From NCBI RefSeq assembly GCF_016861845.1, contig NZ_BOLV01000001.1, forward strand, positions 186,001-250,000: a stretch of DNA of 64,000 bases, read 5' to 3'. The DNA is from Lacticaseibacillus suilingensis (GTDB taxonomy: Bacteria > Bacillota > Bacilli > Lactobacillales > Lactobacillaceae). A program made the position numbers and the translations under genes. Positions 52,004-60,112 of this stretch are shown piece by piece (within the stretch, counting starts at the first letter, position 1; each line of letters opens with the position of its first letter). A model generated the notes under the pieces. That model did not search any database. It saw nothing but the letters and a program-made list of their open reading frames with translations, and had not been told where the DNA came from.

Positions 52004-53095
52004 ATGTTGCGTCACCAAAATATCTCGATTCGCCATTTTGCCAAAAAAGATCTCACGGCCTTTGCCGACTGGGTGCGGCCGCAGCTGAGCAAGTCCGGGC
52101 TGAACATGGCGGTCATCACCGATACCCATGATCGCACCGCTTTTTCGCGCACCTTTTACGGCCCGAATGGCTACTGGCATGTGCAAGAGCAGCACTGGCT
52201 GGCGGGAGAGCTGCCGATTGACTGGCGCATTCACCTCGGCGATTTGGTAGATGGCTCGGAGCCGTCGTTTTTGACCTTGTGGCGGCTACGCAATATCGTC
52301 GCGGACTATGAGGCCGACAGCCTGCCTTATGTGATTGCCAAAGGGAACCACGACGACAATGACAAATACGCCGAACGCAATCGGCGCTTTGCCGGGAGCT
52401 TCCACCCCTGGGTCTTTAACGAAACGGTACTGCGGCCGATGGGCTTGCAAGTGGGCGGTCCGACCATTAGCCGCCACGGCCTGTCGTACTTTGACTGGGC
52501 CAATGTCCGCGTCATCGTCATGAATACCTCTGATGTGCCCGTCCGCTGGGTGAGTGGCCGCAAGAACTACGATTTGAAAAAAACGCTGGCCATGACCGCT
52601 GGCCAGATTCAAGAGCTGATCGATGCCTTGCAAACCGCTGGCAGTCGCGATGTCTTGATTATGAGTCATGCCCCAGTGATGACACGCAGCGGCAAACCAG
52701 GCCTGCGCTATAACGGCAAGCAGGTGCATGAAGTGCTGCGCGCCTTTAATGCGAAGTTGGCCGGACAGGTGCAGTTTGGGGAGCATGGCGATTTCGGCGG
52801 CCAGGCGACCTTTGACTTTGCGCAGACGAACGGCACGATTATTGCCGCGGTGGCCGGGCATTGGCATACGGAAGAGGATTTTCGTATTAATGGTATTCAT
52901 TACAGCCTGCTGAACTGCAGTGCCTTGATGGGCCGCCTGCACGGGTTGACGACGAATTATAACCGCAAATGGAATCGGCTGATCAACACGCCGAGTGAGT
53001 ACAGCGGGTATGTTGTGGCAGTGGAACCGCAAAGCCGGCGCCTGAAACTCTTTGGCTACGGGGCCGCGAGCCCGCTGCGGCAGTTTGAATATTAG
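52004..53095 (+). CDS. Calcineurin-like metallophosphoesterase
   Basis: A 363-residue protein of the metallophosphoesterase fold with all core motifs in order: D-x-H in VITDTHDR (about 38), GD in IHLGDLVDG (about 78), GNHD in AKGNHDDND (about 113), H in MSHAPVM (about 222) and G-H-x-H in AGHWHTEE (about 285). These bind two metals. No signal peptide is seen, so it is cytoplasmic. The substrate (cyclic nucleotide, phosphodiester or lipid) is open. GAGGAGGAA precedes the ATG. Probably in an operon with menA. Confidence 0.9.
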   Translation: MLRHQNISIRHFAKKDLTAFADWVRPQLSKSGLNMAVITDTHDRTAFSRTFYGPNGYWHVQEQHWLAGELPIDWRIHLGDLVDGSEPSFLTLWRLRNIVADYEADSLPYVIAKGNHDDNDKYAERNRRFAGSFHPWVFNETVLRPMGLQVGGPTISRHGLSYFDWANVRVIVMNTSDVPVRWVSGRKNYDLKKTLAMTAGQIQELIDALQTAGSRDVLIMSHAPVMTRSGKPGLRYNGKQVHEVLRAFNAKLAGQVQFGEHGDFGGQATFDFAQTNGTIIAAVAGHWHTEEDFRINGIHYSLLNCSALMGRLHGLTTNYNRKWNRLINTPSEYSGYVVAVEPQSRRLKLFGYGAASPLRQFEY

Positions 53096-53139
53096 TCATT
53101 CAGTTGAACAACTCAATTAAATAAATAACGCGTAAGCGC

Positions 53140-53168
53140 TTGCACAAAACAGCAACGCGTGCTATATT
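53140..53168 (+). promoter_or_regulatory. Strong promoter of the candidate ncRNA
   Basis: TTGCAC (53140-53145), exactly 17 bases, TATATT (53163-53168). Start expected near 53175. No ORF with a ribosome site follows for more than 550 bases. Confidence 0.8.
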
Positions 53169-53174
53169 ATAGGT

Positions 53175-53608
53175 GGAGTTAAGGGAGGTTCTCGGAAGAT
53201 CCATCCACAAGAGACCGGCTCATTAACTGAGAGGTTGTCCAACACCGAGCAGCGAAGAGTCCAGGTACAGTATGTACTGTGCCACCCAGTGTTTTAAGAA
53301 TTACCCGAACCTTACCAACAAAATCAGCAGCACAATGGAGGTGTGAGTCTAATAACAAGACTCAGTAATCCAAGCGGCATGACAGCGTGATTAGGGTGCA
53401 TATCGGTTGATTGAATAACAACAAACAACGCCAAGTTATCTGGCCGCACCAAAGTTCCACTCGCCGTCAGATCGTACAAGTGAATATAGATATAGAGGTG
53501 TCGCAGTATCAGAGTTAAGCAAGATGAACGAAACCAAGACACCGAGAACAGCCTCAACTCCTAAGGGCTTCGAATCGTGATTAGTGCAAGATCCGATTTG
53601 AAGCCTAT
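53175..53608 (+). ncRNA. Candidate structured ncRNA upstream of usp (Lacto-usp/6S-like position)
   Basis: A 656-base gap (53096-53751) has no credible protein gene yet carries a near-consensus promoter and many local hairpins. In the first part, GGAGGTTCTCGG (about 53184) can pair with CCCGAACCTTACC (about 53304-53316), enclosing GGTACAGTA/TACTGTGCC (about 53263-53283). Later hairpins: GAGTCT/AGACTC (53345-53363), GGTGTC/GACACC (53497-53543), and a 12-bp one GGCTTCGAATCG/CGATTTGAAGCC (about 53566-53605) followed by a T-rich stretch that may end the RNA. Lacto-usp RNAs are known in lactobacilli in the region upstream of usp genes and are thought to be 6S RNA; the location fits, but I cannot confirm the match by eye. 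The end is uncertain: the RNA may stop near 53320 or near 53608. Confidence 0.55.
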
Positions 53609-53654
53609 TTGTGTGGCTACGAGTGGTTCCAGCGCGGCGTCATCACACTTCATG

Positions 53655-53713
53655 GTATAATAGCATTAATGATTTCGCCCGCCCTGGTTTTGGGCAGCAA
53701 AGCGTGTATAATA
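53655..53713 (+). promoter_or_regulatory. Two -10 elements upstream of usp
   Basis: TATAAT occurs at 53656-53661 and again at 53707-53712, the latter within GTGTATAATAAG and about 45 bases before the ATG. Tandem promoters for usp are likely. Confidence 0.55.
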
Positions 53714-53751
53714 AGCATTGTTAGGTAAGCCTAAAAACAGGAGGCGTTCCA

Positions 53752-54213
53752 ATGGCAACAGAAGACGATTTTGAAGTAGAATCGATGCATTACAACCGCT
53801 TGTTGCTCGCGGTTGATGACGATGATGATGAATCATCACGCAAAGCGTTCAACTACGCGTCAACCTTAGCCAAGATCTACAACATCCCGCTTGGCATCGT
53901 TTCGGTGCTGGAAACCGGGGACTTAAATATCTATCAATCGCTGTCACCTGATTTACTGAGCGAACGGCGCGGGCAAATGGCCGCTCACCTCAACACTTAC
54001 GTGGAGAAGGCTAAGGCCTTTGGCGCGCAAAACGTGCAACCGTTGATTGGGGAAGGCAAGCCCGCCGGCGTGATTTTGGATGAAATTGTACCGGCGTTCA
54101 AGCCAGATTTGATTATTCTAGGTTCGCATGAACGGCGCGGGCGTTCACGCTTGGGCCATGTCGCTGGTGAAATTGCGCGGGAAGCCGACGCGTCAGTGAT
54201 TATTGTCCGGTAA
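53752..54213 (+). CDS. Universal stress protein (UspA family)
   Basis: A 153-residue Usp with an acidic run after the first strand (LLAVDDDDDESSRKAFNYA) in place of the usual D-G-S, and a C-terminal GSHERRGRSRLGHVAGEIAREADASVIIVR (G-2x-G-like with Arg). The nucleotide motif is therefore altered and binding may differ. CAGGAGG lies 8 bases before the ATG. It follows the candidate ncRNA; a terminator at 54227-54259 ends it. Confidence 0.9.
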   Translation: MATEDDFEVESMHYNRLLLAVDDDDDESSRKAFNYASTLAKIYNIPLGIVSVLETGDLNIYQSLSPDLLSERRGQMAAHLNTYVEKAKAFGAQNVQPLIGEGKPAGVILDEIVPAFKPDLIILGSHERRGRSRLGHVAGEIAREADASVIIVR

Positions 54214-54226
54214 AGATGCTGGAGGC

Positions 54227-54259
54227 AAAAACGAGGCGGCGCTTGCTGCCTCGTTTTTG
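54227..54259 (+). terminator. Terminator of usp
   Basis: AAAACGAGGCGGC-GCTT-GCTGCCTCGTTTT, T-run following. The sfsA ribosome site begins a few bases later, so sfsA needs its own promoter or readthrough. Confidence 0.9.
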
Positions 54260-54270
54260 CGTGAGGAGAA

Positions 54271-54993
54271 ATGATGGCAAATTTGATTCAAATCGGGCAT
54301 GTGATTGCGCGCATCAGTCGCTTCACCGTGACGGTGCAATTGGGCCAGCAAGTGGTGAACGCCCATCTCAGCAATACTGGGCGCAATAAGGAGCTGCTGC
54401 GAGTCGGGACCCCAATCAGCATTCGCCGCGCCGCCAAACCAGAACGGAAAACCCCGTATGATATCTTGGCGGTGCGCCGCGACGGCCGCTGGATTAATAT
54501 TGATAGCTTGGCGCCTAACCGGGTGGTGCGACGGGCCTTAATGGCCGGTCAGTTAAAGCTGCCTGGGTGTCCGCTGCCTTACGCCGTGCATCCTGAAACC
54601 CAATACCTTGATTCCCGCCTGGATTTTGCCGGCCAGGCCCAAAATGGCCAACCTTGGTTTGTCGAAGTCAAAGGGGTCACTTTGGCCAATGGCCCCCTGG
54701 CCGCTTTTCCCGATGCGCCGACTGCCCGCGGCTTGAAACATGTCCATACGCTGACCCATGCGGCCCAAGCCGGTTACCGCGCGTACTTGGTGTTCGTCGT
54801 GCAAATGCCCGAAATTAACCGCATGACGATTTATCAGGAAAGGTTTCCAGAGCTAGCCCCTGCCGTCACCGCAGCCAAAGCGGCCGGGGTCAAAGTGCTA
54901 GCTTATCGCTGTGTCACTGGGCCTGGTCAAATCAAACTCGGGGCGCGGATTCATTTTGATGAAAACCTGCCGTTTCACGAAGTTCTCAGCTGA
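54271..54993 (+). CDS. sfsA: SfsA-family DNA/RNA-binding nuclease
   Basis: A 240-residue SfsA protein. The N-terminal OB-like part (FTVTVQLGQQVVNAHLSNTGRNKELL) and the C-terminal nuclease-like core with YLDSRLDFAGQ, PWFVEVKGVTLAN (E-x-K of the PD-(D/E)xK fold), RGLKHVHTLTHAAQAGYRAYLVFVVQM and the final LGARIHFDENLPF are all family blocks. SfsA was named for sugar fermentation stimulation in E. coli, but its role in Gram-positives is unknown. GAGGAG precedes two adjacent ATGs (54271, 54274). Confidence 0.93.
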   Translation: MMANLIQIGHVIARISRFTVTVQLGQQVVNAHLSNTGRNKELLRVGTPISIRRAAKPERKTPYDILAVRRDGRWINIDSLAPNRVVRRALMAGQLKLPGCPLPYAVHPETQYLDSRLDFAGQAQNGQPWFVEVKGVTLANGPLAAFPDAPTARGLKHVHTLTHAAQAGYRAYLVFVVQMPEINRMTIYQERFPELAPAVTAAKAAGVKVLAYRCVTGPGQIKLGARIHFDENLPFHEVLS

Positions 54994-55000
54994 TGCCAAG

Positions 55001-55029
55001 CAAAAGGCCCGCAATGTGCGGGCCTTTCG
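55001..55029. terminator. Bidirectional terminator after sfsA
   Basis: AAAGGCCCGCA / TGCGGGCCTTT arms around ATG. Shared with the convergent MFS gene. Confidence 0.88.
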
Positions 55030-55030
55030 C

Positions 55031-56401
55031 TTATCGATGATCAGGCAGAGTCAGCCCGAGCAGCAGGCCAACCACGCCTACGCCGGCAAAGGTGAGGAAA
55101 GTGGCAGTGAAGGCCGTGAGCACGCTCCCAGTCGCCAGCTGAACCTGGGTGAGGATTAAGGTTGCAATCGCCACCCCACTGGAGCCGAGCAACTGACGCA
55201 CGGTGGTCACTGCGGCGGTGCCGTCTGAAATCAAAGCATTCGGTAGGGCATTGGCCCCCGCCGTGGTGGCTGGCATCATGACGAAGGCGTTGCCAGCTTC
55301 GGTTAACATGGCGCCGAAGATTGCAACAGGCAGTGGCATATGCCCCACGAGTAGACCCAGTAGCAAAAAACCAACGATAATGAGGCTCATGCCAATGACA
55401 ATCGTCCGCCGCGGGCCAATTTGATCCAGCAACCGCCCCGCCCGCGGATTAAGCAGGCTGAGGAGTAGCGCCGCCGGGACCAAGGCCAGCCCAGAAATCA
55501 AAGGCGAGACCCTCAGCACTTGTTGGAAGTAAAGGGGCATCACAATGGTCGTGACAATCAAGGCAATGTAAGAAATGCCGGTCATTAACACGGCTTTCGT
55601 GAACAACAGCGTGGCAAACACGCGCAGCTGCAGCAGCGGTTTGGCGGCGTGCAGCTGCCGGTGTATGAACCAAACTGCCGCGGCCACTGCTAGTACCAAA
55701 ATCACCCAAAGTAGCGCGCTCATGCCGCTGTGCGTCGCCTCAGTGAGCACATAGAGCAAAGCCGGGAAACTAGCGGCTAGCCCGACTGAAAGCCAATCCA
55801 GTGGGGTTAACCGTTGCGGCATGACATTATGAATAGTGAAACTGGCGGCGGCCAGTACCACCAGTGAGACAATCAAAAATAAGGTAAAGAGCGCCCGCCA
55901 CGGAAACCAGGTCAACAGCACCCCGGAAATGATGGGTCCGACTGCCAGCGCCGAGCCCATCACCAGGCCGGCAATCCCCATTGTACGCCCGCGACTGGCG
56001 CGCGGCGTGATCGACAGTAGGACGGTTTGATAACTGGGAAAAATGATGCCAACGGCGATGGCCTCCAAGAGCCGGCCCACCATGAGCAAGGTAAAGCTAG
56101 GCGCCCAAATACACAACGCCGTCCCCAGTGCGAAGATGACAATGACCGCCTGAAAGAGCCGTTTGAACGGCACATTGTTCAAGAGCCAAGGCGACACGGG
56201 AATCATCAAGCTCATCATCAGCATGAAGCCAGTGGTGAGCCAAGCCACGGTGCTGGCGCTTAAGTTAAAACTGCGCATAAACGCTGGATAAGCGGTACTT
56301 AACGAAGATTGGGAGATCGACATGGCAAAAGTGCCTGTGAGTAAGGTCGCAATAAAGGCTGCTTGCGAATGTTGTGGAGCAGATTGAACCGATTTAGCCA
56401 T
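55031..56401 (-). CDS. MFS multidrug transporter (DHA2)
   Basis: Exporter of 456 residues, about 14 helices, the fourth such gene in the window. Motifs: ISQSSLSTAYPAFMRSFNLSASTVAWLTTGFMLMMSLMIPVSPWLL near the start and GRLLEAIAVGIIFPSYQTVLLSITPRASRGRTMG with GSALAVGPIISGVL. Start at 56401 (MAKSVQ) has AAAGGAAG 7-8 bases upstream; the frame is open further upstream, but across a promoter and operator. Convergent with sfsA. Confidence 0.9.
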   Translation of the reverse strand: MAKSVQSAPQHSQAAFIATLLTGTFAMSISQSSLSTAYPAFMRSFNLSASTVAWLTTGFMLMMSLMIPVSPWLLNNVPFKRLFQAVIVIFALGTALCIWAPSFTLLMVGRLLEAIAVGIIFPSYQTVLLSITPRASRGRTMGIAGLVMGSALAVGPIISGVLLTWFPWRALFTLFLIVSLVVLAAASFTIHNVMPQRLTPLDWLSVGLAASFPALLYVLTEATHSGMSALLWVILVLAVAAAVWFIHRQLHAAKPLLQLRVFATLLFTKAVLMTGISYIALIVTTIVMPLYFQQVLRVSPLISGLALVPAALLLSLLNPRAGRLLDQIGPRRTIVIGMSLIIVGFLLLGLLVGHMPLPVAIFGAMLTEAGNAFVMMPATTAGANALPNALISDGTAAVTTVRQLLGSSGVAIATLILTQVQLATGSVLTAFTATFLTFAGVGVVGLLLGLTLPDHR

Positions 56402-56425
56402 GAGTGACTTCCTTTCAGTCAGGGA

Positions 56426-56456
56426 GTTAGGTTCCCCTAACAACGGTTCAATTATA
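56426..56456 (-). promoter_or_regulatory. Promoter and operator candidate of the MFS gene
   Basis: On the minus strand, -10 TATAAT is at 56456-56451, and the inverted repeat GTTAGG-TTCC-CCTAAC (56426-56441) begins about 10 bases after it, over the start site. The half-site resembles the GTTAG/CTAAC of 17625-17640, with different spacing. No regulator gene adjoins. Confidence 0.5.
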
Positions 56457-56619
56457 ATCATACTAAACTGAGATGCAAGGGTACGCTACGCAATGGTCGG
56501 CGGATTGTTTGGTCAATCTTTTCATTCAGCATTAATCCCATAAGGTTACACGAGGCTAGAATTGATCAGACTGGAACAGGGGGTGCCTTGATACTTCAGT
56601 GACCAGATACTATAGGCCC

Positions 56620-56769
56620 GACCAACCGGAGCAGAAATGGACTCAGTGGTGAGTTTGTTCTTAGCCAGCGGTCTTGGCTGGCTTAGAACAAGCCGCGACT
56701 TCAAGACTCGCGCAGCGAGGCTCGAAGCGCTGGCCACCACGTTCCAGCCCATTTCTGCGGAGGCTGGTC
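56620..56769 (+). repeat. Structured repeat family A, copy 3 (150 nt)
   Basis: Closing stem GACCA/TGGTC (56620-56624 with 56765-56769); main stem GCAGAAATGG/CCATTTCTGC; GTGGT/ACCAC; arm 1 hairpin beginning TTGTTCTTAGCCA and ending TGGCTTAGAACAA; arm 2 CTTCAAG/CTCGAAG capped by CTCGC-GCA-GCGAG. The main stem is AT-rich where copies 1 and 2 are GC-rich, yet it still pairs fully. It lies in the 475-base gap between the MFS promoter and srtA; the rest of that gap (56466-56619) holds nothing recognisable. Confidence 0.8.
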
Positions 56770-56876
56770 TACCCGGGCGCTAACGTCTCACAACGGTCGC
56801 GCGGCCATTCGGTTGTACTCAATTCATTAGCACGGTATAATTGAACTAACGAGTAGGTACGGAAAGGGTGTTGGAT

Positions 56877-57584
56877 TTGGCAAAAAAACAACCATCACGC
56901 GCAAAAAAATGGGCCTGGCGAGGGGCCTGGCGAGTGCTCCTCACGCTGGGGCTGCTTTTGGGGTTGGCGATGGTCTTCAATGAACAAATCAAGTTGTTTA
57001 TTGTCGATTACATGAGCCGCACTACGCTCAACGGCGTCAACAAAAAGTCAGTGGCCAAAAACAACAATAAGAAGGCCAACTACGATTTTGGCGCCGTCGA
57101 TGACCTTGATCTCGGCGCCGTGGGCAATGCCGCGATGAATACCAAAGATGCCATTGGGATGATTGCAATTCCGAAGGTGTCGTTGTATTTGCCCATTATG
57201 AAGGGCCTCTCCAACAATAATTTGTCAGTGGGCGCTGCGACCATGACGGCAGATCAGAAAATGGGCGAAGGCAATTACGCCTTGGCTGGGCACGATACCT
57301 CGAGCAAAGGGGTGCTCTTTTCCCCACTGGGGTACGTCAAAAAAGGCGACAGTGTCTATTTGACCGATATGACGAAAGTTTATCGTTACAAGGTCACGGA
57401 TAAGCGCAACATTGACCAGTATGAGGTACAGTGGGTCGATCCGGTCAAAGGCCAAAAGCTCATCACCCTCATTACCTGTGAAGTGATGACCAAAACCCGG
57501 GCGGACCGGATTATGGTGCGCGGCGAACTGGTCAGCGTGCACAAAGCCACCAAGGCCAAGCTTAAAGTGTTTAAGGCAAATTGA
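56877..57584 (+). CDS. srtA: Class A sortase
   Basis: Membrane transpeptidase that anchors LPxTG proteins to peptidoglycan. It has one N-terminal helix (about residues 14-37) and an outside catalytic domain. The His is in YALAGHDTSSKG (about 139), the Cys in LITLITCEVM (about 203), and the Arg in RADRIMVRGEL (about 211-217). The start is probably TTG at 56877, 8 bases after AAAGGG; a GTG (56868) and TTG (56871) lie in frame but too near the site. A TATAAT element lies near 56835. Length 235 residues is standard for SrtA. Confidence 0.92.
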   Translation: MAKKQPSRAKKWAWRGAWRVLLTLGLLLGLAMVFNEQIKLFIVDYMSRTTLNGVNKKSVAKNNNKKANYDFGAVDDLDLGAVGNAAMNTKDAIGMIAIPKVSLYLPIMKGLSNNNLSVGAATMTADQKMGEGNYALAGHDTSSKGVLFSPLGYVKKGDSVYLTDMTKVYRYKVTDKRNIDQYEVQWVDPVKGQKLITLITCEVMTKTRADRIMVRGELVSVHKATKAKLKVFKAN

Positions 57585-57590
57585 GAATTC

Positions 57591-57614
57591 AGCCGGCGGC
57601 GTCCGGCTTTTTTC
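57591..57614 (+). terminator. Terminator of srtA
   Basis: AGCCGG-CGGCGT-CCGGCT followed by TTTTT. Confidence 0.85.
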
Positions 57615-57660
57615 TTTGGCTAAGGCTGCGGTATAATAAGCGCGCATCGAGGAGGAGAAC

Positions 57661-58716
57661 ATGACCCGATATCAACAATTTTTAGCGAATGAAAAAGTGC
57701 GCCGTGGCACGGTGCTGCTGAGCCTGGTGCTGATTTTATGGCTGGCGCGCAGCGTCATGAGCACCGTGCTTTTGACTTTCATCTTTGCCTTTCTGGTCAC
57801 ACGTTTGATCAAGGCGCTACGCAAACATATTCACGTACCAGCGGTTTTGGTCGTCGCGCCGCTTTACATTCTCATTCTCGCGGCGATGGGTTATGCGGTG
57901 ATCCACTATGTACCGGCCGTGGTGGAGCAAACCGTGACCTTGGTCAATTCGGTGACGGATTTTTACAACAGCAAGGCCTTCGCCGATAATCAGGCCATGC
58001 AGTGGTTGCTGAACGCCCTCAATCAGATGAATCTGAATGAACAGCTCAAAAACTGGCTCGCCACGCTGCTGGCGTACGCTGGCAGTATTGGCGCGATGGG
58101 CGTCACCTTGGTGTTGTCGCTCATCCTGAGTTTCTTTTTCTCCATGGAAATCGATGAATTGCAGCGGTTTGGCACCAAGTTCACCCATTCGACCTTCGGC
58201 TGGTATTTCAGTGATGTGATGTATTTTGCCGATAAATTCATCAATTCTTTCGGGGTAGTGATTGAAGCGCAGTTGTTCATCGCTTTGGTCAACACCCTGA
58301 TCACGACCATCACGCTGATTTTCCTGAAAATGCCGAATATTCCTAGTCTGGCGATTATGGTGTTCTTGCTGTCACTGGTGCCTGTCGCCGGGGCGATGAT
58401 TTCGGTGGTGCCGCTGTCGATTATTGCTTACACCGTCAACGGCCTGCAAGGCGTCTTATCCATTGTCGTGATGATTGTGGTCATTCACCTGCTTGAAACC
58501 TATGTGCTTAATCCTAAGTTTATGAGTAGCCGCACCAAACTGCCCGTGTTTTTCACCTTCGTGGTGCTGATGGTGGGTGATCGTTTATTTGGCACGTGGG
58601 GGCTGATTGTCGGCATTCCCATTTTCACCTTTATCTTGGATATTCTCGGGGTTAAGAAACTGTCACAGGAAAAACCGACGTTGCCAAAACTGCCGCAATC
58701 CAAGTCTAAAGACTAA
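57661..58716 (+). CDS. AI-2E family transporter
   Basis: Membrane protein of 351 residues of the PerM/YtvI/AI-2E family, with about eight helices in two groups: about 20-90 (RSVMSTVLLTFIFAFLVTRLIKALRK and AVLVVAPLYILILAAMGYAVIHYV) and about 140-340, with a conserved MEIDELQRFG segment and the C-terminal LLETYVLNPKFMSSRTKLPVFFTFVVLMVGDRLFGTWGLIVGIP motif. Despite the name, most members are not proven AI-2 exporters; some export Na+ for H+. GAGGAGGAG precedes the ATG. Terminator at 58734. Confidence 0.92.
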   Translation: MTRYQQFLANEKVRRGTVLLSLVLILWLARSVMSTVLLTFIFAFLVTRLIKALRKHIHVPAVLVVAPLYILILAAMGYAVIHYVPAVVEQTVTLVNSVTDFYNSKAFADNQAMQWLLNALNQMNLNEQLKNWLATLLAYAGSIGAMGVTLVLSLILSFFFSMEIDELQRFGTKFTHSTFGWYFSDVMYFADKFINSFGVVIEAQLFIALVNTLITTITLIFLKMPNIPSLAIMVFLLSLVPVAGAMISVVPLSIIAYTVNGLQGVLSIVVMIVVIHLLETYVLNPKFMSSRTKLPVFFTFVVLMVGDRLFGTWGLIVGIPIFTFILDILGVKKLSQEKPTLPKLPQSKSKD

Positions 58717-58733
58717 GGCCGAATGAGCAAAAC

Positions 58734-58774
58734 AAAATGGACGCTTCTGCTTTTAGGCAGGGCGTCCATTTTTA
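58734..58774. terminator. Bidirectional terminator
   Basis: AAAATGGACGC / GCGTCCATTTT around a CTGC/GCAG inner stem. Ends both the AI-2E gene and the convergent small gene. Confidence 0.9.
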
Positions 58775-58978
58775 CTGGCGGTGAAAGATTTTATGCAACA
58801 GTCCCGCAATCAAGGCAAAACCGCCGCCAATGAGCAGAATATCCATGACGCCATGAATAATCGAAAGCGTGCTGCTTTGATCAACTGCCAACCGCAGCGC
58901 CGGATCGTTGACGTACACGATAAAATACACAATGCTAAGGAGCCAAAAGCCGACTACCGCGAGCCAAAATTTACGCAT
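58772..58978 (-). CDS. Small two-helix membrane protein, 68 aa
   Basis: Not recognised. Two hydrophobic segments (about 3-22, FWLAVVGFWLLSIVYFIVYV, and about 42-62, GVMDILLIGGGFALIAGLL) and a basic C-terminus. The start at 58978 (MRKFWL) has AGGAGG 7 bases upstream. The gap upstream to 59293 contains a family B hairpin and the gpmA promoter. Confidence 0.68.
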   Translation of the reverse strand: MRKFWLAVVGFWLLSIVYFIVYVNDPALRLAVDQSSTLSIIHGVMDILLIGGGFALIAGLLHKIFHRQ

Positions 58979-59093
58979 GAGCATTCCTCCTGCTTCAAAC
59001 TATACCAGAAGTTACCCGATGGCGGCGAAGAAATGCAAACCCGATTGGCTAAGTACGCCCGTTCTGCAGCGTGATAGGTGCGCTCCGGTCGGA

Positions 59094-59180
59094 CAACGCG
59101 GGCGTGGCTTGCTACGCGCAGCACCTCGAAGTCAAAATGCGGCTTCAATGCGCTGCGCTAGGCAATCCATCCCGCTAACA
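59094..59180. repeat. Hairpin repeat family B, copy 3
   Basis: From outside in: GCGGG (59098-59102)/CCCGC (59171-59175), TTGC (59109-59112)/GCAA (59162-59165), GCGCAGC (59116-59122)/GCTGCGC (59152-59158), then the inner CACCTCGAA...GGCTTCAA. Every stem differs in sequence from copy 2 but pairs, and the TAC/TAG internal loop is kept. It fills the gap 58979-59293. Confidence 0.65.
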
Positions 59181-59233
59181 GCGGCCGCCCTTTGCAGCGT
59201 GATTTCATGCGCGAAAGTTTCTGAAAACTATGC

Positions 59234-59239
59234 TATAAT
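59234..59239 (+). promoter_or_regulatory. -10 element of gpmA
   Basis: Extended -10 TGCTATAAT (TATAAT at 59234-59239), about 55 bases before the ATG. No clear -35. Confidence 0.6.
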
Positions 59240-59293
59240 TTACCGTTGTAAAGTCAGCTTGCTGGCAAAAATAAAAAGCGAGGTAATCTCTAG

Positions 59294-59986
59294 ATGGCAA
59301 AATTAGTGCTTATCCGTCACGGTCAAAGTGAATGGAACCTGTCTAACCAGTTCACCGGTTGGGTCGATGTTGACCTTTCCGAAAAGGGGACTGAAGAAGC
59401 GAAGGAAGCGGGCCGCCGCATCAAGGCTGCTGGGCTTGAATTCGACCAGGCTTACACCTCTGTTTTGACCCGTGCGATCAAGACTTTGCACTACGCATTG
59501 GAAGAATCCGACCAACTCTGGATTCCAGAAACCAAGACTTGGCGCTTGAACGAACGTCACTATGGCGCTTTGCAGGGCCAAAACAAGGCTGAAGCAGCCA
59601 AAAAGTGGGGCGACGAACAGGTTCACATTTGGCGTCGTTCCTACGACGTGTTGCCACCACTGTTGAGTGCTGACGACGAAGGCTCAGCTGCTCAGGATCG
59701 TCGTTACGCTAACCTCGACCCTCGCATTGTTCCAGGTGGTGAAAACTTGAAGGTCACCTTGGAACGGGTTATTCCTTTCTGGGAAGATCACATTGCGCCA
59801 GATCTGCTGGCTGGCAAGAACGTTATCGTGGCTGCCCATGGTAACTCCCTGCGCGCTTTGACCAAGTACATCGAAAACATTTCCGATGAAGATATCATCA
59901 ACTTGGAAATGGCTACTGGCGAACCAGTGGTTTACACCTTCAACGACAAGTTGGAAGTGCAAGACAAGACCAAGCTGAGCAAGTAA
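59294..59986 (+). CDS. gpmA: 2,3-bisphosphoglycerate-dependent phosphoglycerate mutase
   Basis: Glycolytic enzyme interconverting 3- and 2-phosphoglycerate. 230 residues, normal. Phosphohistidine His9 in [10 protein letters not shown], second His in [10 protein letters not shown] (about 182), and the [12 protein letters not shown] block (about 87-98). Codon use is more biased than in the neighbours (AAG, GAA, AAC, GGT favoured), as expected for a strongly expressed gene. Monocistronic with terminator. Confidence 0.97.
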   Translation: MAKLVLIRHGQSEWNLSNQFTGWVDVDLSEKGTEEAKEAGRRIKAAGLEFDQAYTSVLTRAIKTLHYALEESDQLWIPETKTWRLNERHYGALQGQNKAEAAKKWGDEQVHIWRRSYDVLPPLLSADDEGSAAQDRRYANLDPRIVPGGENLKVTLERVIPFWEDHIAPDLLAGKNVIVAAHGNSLRALTKYIENISDEDIINLEMATGEPVVYTFNDKLEVQDKTKLSK

Positions 59987-59993
59987 GCTCACG

Positions 59994-60020
59994 CCCAACT
60001 GCGAAGGCAGTTGGGTTTTT
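59994..60020 (+). terminator. Terminator of gpmA
   Basis: CCCAACTGC-GAAG-GCAGTTGGG followed by TTTTT. Confidence 0.95.
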
Positions 60021-60071
60021 GATTCGGCCTGGCCGATGACATGGCATGAAGCTTCAATTGAGCGACAAAGC

Positions 60072-60105
60072 AAAGAGGGTCCTCGCATTTGCGAGGACCC
60101 TCTTT
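60072..60105 (-). terminator. Terminator of the DUF805 gene
   Basis: A perfect 15-bp stem AAAGAGGGTCCTCGC / GCGAGGACCCTCTTT around ATTT, 8 bases beyond the stop at 60113. Confidence 0.88.
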
Positions 60106-60112
60106 CTAATCA

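Noticed and set aside
53408-53440. tmRNA tag-like run of AAC/AAT codons in the ncRNA region
   Set aside because: The expected tag ending (ALAA) and the tRNA-like 3' end with CCA are absent.
53175-53608. RNase P RNA (type B)
   Set aside because: The conserved GAGGAAAGUCC and ACAGAAA-type segments are not present.
57661-58716. Functional link between luxS and the AI-2E family protein as an AI-2 export system
   Set aside because: The genes are 43 kb apart and the family name does not establish AI-2 transport.
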